In this document: in pieces, positions 59,255 through 64,000 of the stretch
Position numbering within the stretch: the first letter of the stretch is position 1
Layout: every line of letters begins with the position of its first letter
Assembly (NCBI RefSeq): GCF_002288925.2
Contig: NW_022098069.1
Coordinates: forward strand, 80,114,608-80,178,607
Reading direction: 5' to 3'
Length of the DNA: 64,000 nucleotides
Source: Delphinapterus leucas
Taxonomy: Eukaryota > Chordata > Mammalia > Artiodactyla > Monodontidae
The notes under the pieces: generated by a model
Seen by the model: the letters and a program-made list of their open reading frames with translations, nothing else
The model's database searches: none
What the model was told of the DNA's origin: nothing
Made by a program: the position numbers and the translations under genes

Positions 59255-60000
59255 CAATTCCTGGTACAGATCTACTAAAACTTTTGGAATTTCCTGAATG
59301 ACAGGTCTTCTGTTATTCATTATGAGTTCCTTTCAACCATATCTGAGTTTATACTAATGAAGTGACTCTTGGAGGATTCGGGCTGGATGTCAGAAAAACC
59401 AAGGGATGATAGATTACAGGGTTAGAATTTTCAGGCCCACCCTCAACCTCTGGGAAAGAAGGGGTGCTAGAGGTTGACTTAATCTCCAATGGTCAATGGA
59501 GATTTTTGTCAATTATTCTTACCTAATGAAGCCTCCGTGAAACTCCCAAATAATGGGATTTGGAGAGATTTTGAGTTGGTGAACACATCAAGGTTCTGAG
59601 AGGGTGGTACGCCCAGAAATGGCATGGAAAATCAGTACCCTTTCCTCAGAACTCACTCTATGTATCTCTTCTATGTGGCTATTCCAGATTTGTATTCTTT
59701 ATAAAAACAAATGATAGTAAATAAAGCCTTTCCCTGAGTTCTTTGAGCTGTTATAGAAAATTATTGAATTTGAGGAGAGGGTCTTGGGAATCCTTGATTT
59801 GTAGCCAAATTACACAGAAGTGTGGGCAAGCCTAGGACCTACTAATGGTGCTTGAGTCTGAAGTAGAGGGCAGTCTTGGGGGATTGAGCCCTTAACCTAT
59901 GGGGTCTGCACTAACTCAGGATAGTTAGTATCAAAGTTGCTTAATGTGAGGGGAAAACCCACACACGTAGTGTCAGAAACGTTGTGAGTAGTAAAGAAAT
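59255..60000 (+). mobile_element. Retroviral LTR (ERVL/ERV type) with poly(A) signal
   Basis: Landmarks are 'gacaggtcttctgttattca', 'ctaatgaagcctccgtgaaa ctcccaaata', 'gaacacatcaaggttctgag', then AATAAA at 59720-59725 with 'gcctttccctgagttctttg' after it, and 'ggcagtcttgggggattgag cccttaacctatggggtctg'. This is a well-known type of mammalian LTR of about 700 bp in plus orientation. The exact subfamily is not assigned, and no internal region is seen. Confidence 0.62.
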
Positions 60001-60754
60001 ACTTATTTTATTTTCATAGCTATTCAACAAGCCATCATAGACCTCAAAAAATGAAGCAGTTTTTCAATTAAAAACTTTGTAAATGTTCTTTTCCCTTTGA
60101 TCTACCATTCAAAGTTGGATTATATTCAAACTAAAATACCATCTGTCTCATAGATTGAGACATCTTATTACTTTGACAGATAGGACAGCCTTAAGGGAAG
60201 CTCAATCACTTTTGTCCATAATTACTTTTTTTTAAACAACCTGATCTCTTATGACATAATGAGGTATTTAAGAAAAATACCATTTCAGTAAGATGAATGA
60301 TGGTGAGTTTAAAATTATATTCAGAATTATTTAACATAGTGATTTGTTAATTTCATTTTTTCAGAACTTTCTATATATAAGTATGACTATTACAAGATTC
60401 TGATATCTTGAATGTAAAGGTTGTTAGTTATCCAAGGTCATACTCAAATATCTTCCATCTGTCTTACCATGGGTGACATTTTCTGCAATGAATAGGCATT
60501 TGTAGGTGTTGATTTATACATCTCAAATTCACTTAATTTACATCCAATTCAAATTTAACCCGACAGATATATTTTAACCTTACAATATCCTTAATATTAT
60601 CTTAGATAAGGCTAGCTCAGTGCATGGGTGGGATTCATGATGACTTAACCATGTGATTTGCTGGCAATAGTAAATTTGTCTTAAAAACAAAACATAAAAC
60701 ACAGAAATCTTCCACCATCTTCTAAGACAGGTAAGCCACATTATTCAATAAGTG
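60001..60754. other. No gene seen; unassigned AT-rich DNA
   Basis: Nothing recognisable. Confidence 0.5.
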
Positions 60755-60935
60755 AATCAGTCAGTATTTATTAAATTTCTAATATGAAAATATGAACAAG
60801 CACAATTTTGGAAACTGCAGAACTTAAGCGTACAAAATATTTCCATTGTCATTGCCTTTACAGTCTAATCATGGAGACAGAAACAATAACATAAAATAGA
60901 GAATCATAAGACAGTGCATAATTACATCCTAGAGT
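60755..60935 (-). mobile_element. L2 (LINE2) 3' end (reverse orientation)
   Basis: 'tgaatcagtcagtatttatt aaatttc' followed by 'gtcattgcctttacagtcta atcatggagacagaaac' is the complement of the L2 terminus (generic 'ttcaacaaatatttattgag ... ctgccctcaaggagctcaca gtctagtgggg'). Confidence 0.55.
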
Positions 60936-62779
60936 AGTCTAAAATTAGCTTCATTTTTTAAAGGAACTGTCTTCAGTAGGTCTGTTAAAATGTAAAAAGA
61001 TATAGAATTTTCAACTAAATAGCTAGTTATCACTATTGCTTTAACACTTCTACATTTATTAAACAAGCAAACATGTAAATATTAAACTGAAATCTGTTTC
61101 ATCTTTGTTTAGGAGGGATAATTTCTGTAAACCTGGGTAAGAATGAGGACACACACTTAAGACAGATTCTATCTGTCCAATAACAATTAAAAATTGGAGT
61201 AATTTGAGCATATAACTTTGCATTCAATAAAAAAAAATGTTCTGGAGAAATGTCCTACTGAGTCCCAATCTGCTGAACTATGCTGTGATGGTTGAAAATA
61301 GAGCTTGTGATAAAAGTCTGTGAGCTAAATTCAACACATGGGAAAATCAAAGAGGTAGGACATTTTGTTTCAAGTACAGAAGGAGGGTTAAAGTGACAGA
61401 GCCCAAACAGTTCAGCAACACACATATGTTAATATATTCTAGTCCTTAAAAGGCTCAGAAAGTCATTTACGTGTCAAAAGAAAAAGCACCTACCCAGTAC
61501 AGAGTCAGCTGCTGTATCTAGTAATAGAAAATTGCTTATATACTGGCAACACTGCCATAAGAAAGATGAAGGTCAATAGTTTCTGTATTGCTCACGTTGG
61601 CAACTCTAGAAAAAAAATGGGGTACGAAGCTTGCTTTCATAGTCAAGACATTAGGATAACACGTGTATACACTTTAAAACCAAAAATGAAGATGCAACCT
61701 ATCAGTTTGTATACGGAATCTGCATCCAATTTTCTGCAGTGATGAGTTTATTTCTACTGTAAAAAAAAAAAAAAAATCTTTGCTTGTGGTGTACTGGAAT
61801 TAGGTAGTTAAGGTCAGAAAAGAATGTTTAACTAAGTGAAATCTCAGTAGTTTAAAAGAAGAGCCAGAAAGAAGAGGAGTGATACATTTAAAATTATGTA
61901 AAATGATACAAAGAAAAGGCTTCCCTCTTTCCTCTCTCTCTCTCTCTCTCTCTCTGTCTCTGTCTCTCTTTCCCTCACTGTTTTTTCCTCTTTTGACCAT
62001 GGCACTGAGTATATGTCTCCCATCTACCCTTCCCTGTCCAAAGCTTGAAAAATTAAAAGTCACACACTTAAATTGCAGAAGGAGGAATTTAGAATTACTA
62101 AAACTAAAAGACATTTTCGGAAGCATCAGTAATAGGTATTAAAATACATGGCTACTTGAAGTTGTATCATTTCTTACCCTTCAGAGAAGTAAAGAAGTAA
62201 AGACTGAAGTTCTGATTTCCTTTTCTCTGATTTAGATATAATACTGACAGAAAACTGAGAAATGAATAGAAAACTTCTTGAGGTCCTTTTGTCTCCTCAA
62301 TGTTAAAAATTAACTGCATGACCATTAGTGGTAAAATATGGGCACGATTATGTAAATAGGCTATTTAAATTAAATAGCTAGGCATATTTGAAGTGCAGTA
62401 AAAGGAGTGAACTTTTTGTTATCTTCTCATAAATGTTTTATGAATGTATGTGGTTTGAAATAATACACTATTGGTAAAGGTTATCATAACTCTGCCCAAA
62501 GAGGAAATATGTGAAATAAGAAGGCTGCCATAAAATAACTTGATCTTGATAGTAATTATTAATATGTAGCATTAAAAGGACACCTATAGATAAGGATTTA
62601 TAACTTCCATTGAAATTATAAATCAATTTTACCTTCCAAGGCATTTTTTGGCCCTTGACTATAAGCCACATCTTATTATATGTACTGTGTGTAGATTTCT
62701 TTAGTATAGTCCACAGTTACTATCTGGGCCTGCTAGAGAACACATAGTCCCTCAAGAAATATATCTTCAAAGAATAATA
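60936..62779. other. No gene seen; contains a (TC)n tract and an A17 run
   Basis: A run of A at about 61760-61776 and the pyrimidine tract annotated at 61928-61973 are the only distinctive parts. The ORFs 61800-62126 (minus; Arg/Glu-repeat) and 61879-62142 (plus; Ser/Leu-repeat) arise from that tract. Confidence 0.5.
61928..61973 (+). repeat. (TC)n microsatellite
   Basis: About 46 bp of TC units with two G interruptions (...tctctctctgtctctgtctc...). Confidence 0.92.
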
Positions 62780-63104
62780 GAGGGCTTTCCTGGTGATGCA
62801 GTCGTTAAGAATCCACCTGCCAATGCAGAGGACACAGGTTCGAGCCCTGGTCCGGGAAGATCCCACATGCCACGGAGCAACTAAGCCCGTGCGCCATAAC
62901 TACTGAGCCTGTGCTCTAGAGCCTGTGTGCCACAACTACTGAAGCCCACACACCTAGAGCCCATGCTCCACAACAAGAGAAGCCACCGCAGTGAGAAGCT
63001 TGCACACTCGCACGAAGCATAGCCCCCGCTTGCCACAACTAGAGAAAGCCTGCGTGCAGCAAAAAAGACCAACTCAGCCAAAAATAAATAATTTTTTTTA
63101 AAAT
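62780..63104 (+). mobile_element. CHR-family SINE (long CHR-2-like form)
   Basis: Head gggctttcctggtgatgcag, B box 'ggttcgagccctgg', body with a repeated 'acaactactga' block, 'caacaagagaagccaccgca' and 'cacaactagagaaagcctgc', then an A/T-rich tail. The 11-bp target duplication aaagaataata (62769-62779 and 63105-63115) is perfect. Same long type as the copy at 10172. The overlapping minus ORF 62881-63123 is a SINE translation. Confidence 0.95.
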
Positions 63105-63115
63105 AAAGAATAATA

Positions 63116-64000
63116 CAATACAATATTTACAACAAACTCTATGGGTCTTCATTACTGAAGGTCCATCCAAACCAAATGTGGATGAAGAAAATATTATTAA
63201 TCAAGTATTAATAAAATACAATACTATACAAATTAGTTTCCCCAACTGGTATAATTTTTGTCAACTCAAATATGTAACAGCAACATGAAGGAGCCAGACT
63301 ATGTATGTGACTGGAAGGAACAAGGGACTTGACAGAAAAAGCAATGGTAACCTGATGAGTTCAGTGAATTTGCTCTTGAAACAAAGAACAAAGGAAAATC
63401 AACATGTCTTTATTTTATAGTAACTCTCACCAGGGTATACTGGCTTTTCTCTGTTTTTCTTCACAGGCAGTATAACTTACATTGCCCATATCACACATAG
63501 GAAAAAGAAAAGTGCATTATTGAATAAAGCCTCTGCATAATCATTGGGGCACAGCAGCATAGTGACAAGGAAAAGCAAACATATTCAGTGGATTTTAGAA
63601 TGTATACGATTTTAGTGGTGACATACTCAGAAAAGAAAATACAAAAAACAGCTTCTCAATGGTACAGCAAGATGACATGCCCTAGTATTCTGAAGCTATG
63701 GTAAATTATATATTTTGTAGAAATGTATATTATACTATATCTTGCTTGTGTGTGTTTATTTATATAGTGTTCTTGTGTGTTGTGAAATTGTTAATATTTG
63801 CTTATTAATTTTAGCAGTTTACCTGTAGATTCTTTTGGAGTTTTCTAGGTATACCATGATGTGGCTACAATTCCACTTTTTATACATTTTGTTATTGTTG
63901 TTAATATTACTGTATTACAGTGGACTACGTCTCTGTAAAAAACTGCACAGAAGTGATGATGGCAGGCATTCTTTCAGAAGAAGCTATTTCAATATTTTAC
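63116..64000. other. No gene seen; unassigned AT-rich DNA to the window end
   Basis: No repeat or coding signal recognised in the last ~0.9 kb. Confidence 0.5.

Noticed and set aside
61800..62142. Arg/Glu-rich (minus) and Ser/Leu-rich (plus) ORFs
   Set aside because: Translations of the (TC)n microsatellite, not protein domains.
1..64000. CRISPR arrays, operons, bacterial or phage systems
   Set aside because: The window is vertebrate DNA with SINEs, LINEs and LTRs. No regularly spaced direct repeats with unique spacers and no prokaryotic gene organisation were seen.

Overview
The window is AT-rich mammalian intergenic (or deep intronic) DNA with no intact protein-coding gene and no RNA gene that I can support. 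All of the longer open reading frames are remnants or shadows of transposable elements. The host is best explained as a cetacean or close relative. Seven tRNA-derived SINEs of the CHR family (cetaceans, hippos, ruminants) are present, with the head 'cttccctggtggcgcagtgg'. No BovB LINE or Bov-tA/ART2 SINE (expected in ruminants) and no pig PRE-1 SINE was seen. This is inference from the repeat content.

Layout. 1-5.9 kb: an old L1 interrupted by a small palindromic DNA transposon, a second L1 piece, an L1 that keeps its 5' end and 3' tail but has lost most of ORF2, and an MLT1-like LTR. 5.9-13.6 kb: mostly unassigned sequence with one unrecognised GC/CpG-richer block (8.43-9.2 kb), two CHR SINEs, another MLT1-like LTR and a very short L1 tail. 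13.6-20 kb: unassigned sequence, MIR, L2 and old L1 fragments. 20-28.7 kb: the densest part, with a MER2/Tigger-like MITE, three CHR SINEs, L2 and several L1s; two of the L1s carry readable ORF2 C-termini. 28.7-33 kb: a long ancient L2 with a decayed reverse-transcriptase motif and a 750-bp Tigger relic with both terminal inverted repeats. 33-41.5 kb: three retroviral LTRs (one a clean solo LTR with a 4-bp target duplication), a young L1 tail and L2 pieces. 41.5-50 kb: L1, L2, MIR, a CHR SINE, and an L1 tail with a perfect 15-bp target duplication inside an L2. 50-64 kb: two larger L1 fragments, two MaLR-type LTRs, one further LTR and a CHR SINE near the end.

The elements do not work together as a gene set. 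They record successive insertions: L2/MIR and old L1M first, then MaLR LTRs and Tigger transposons, then cetartiodactyl L1s and ERV LTRs, and last the CHR SINEs. The useful information is in nesting order, target-site duplications and a few unexplained blocks. I found no evidence for a new biological system.
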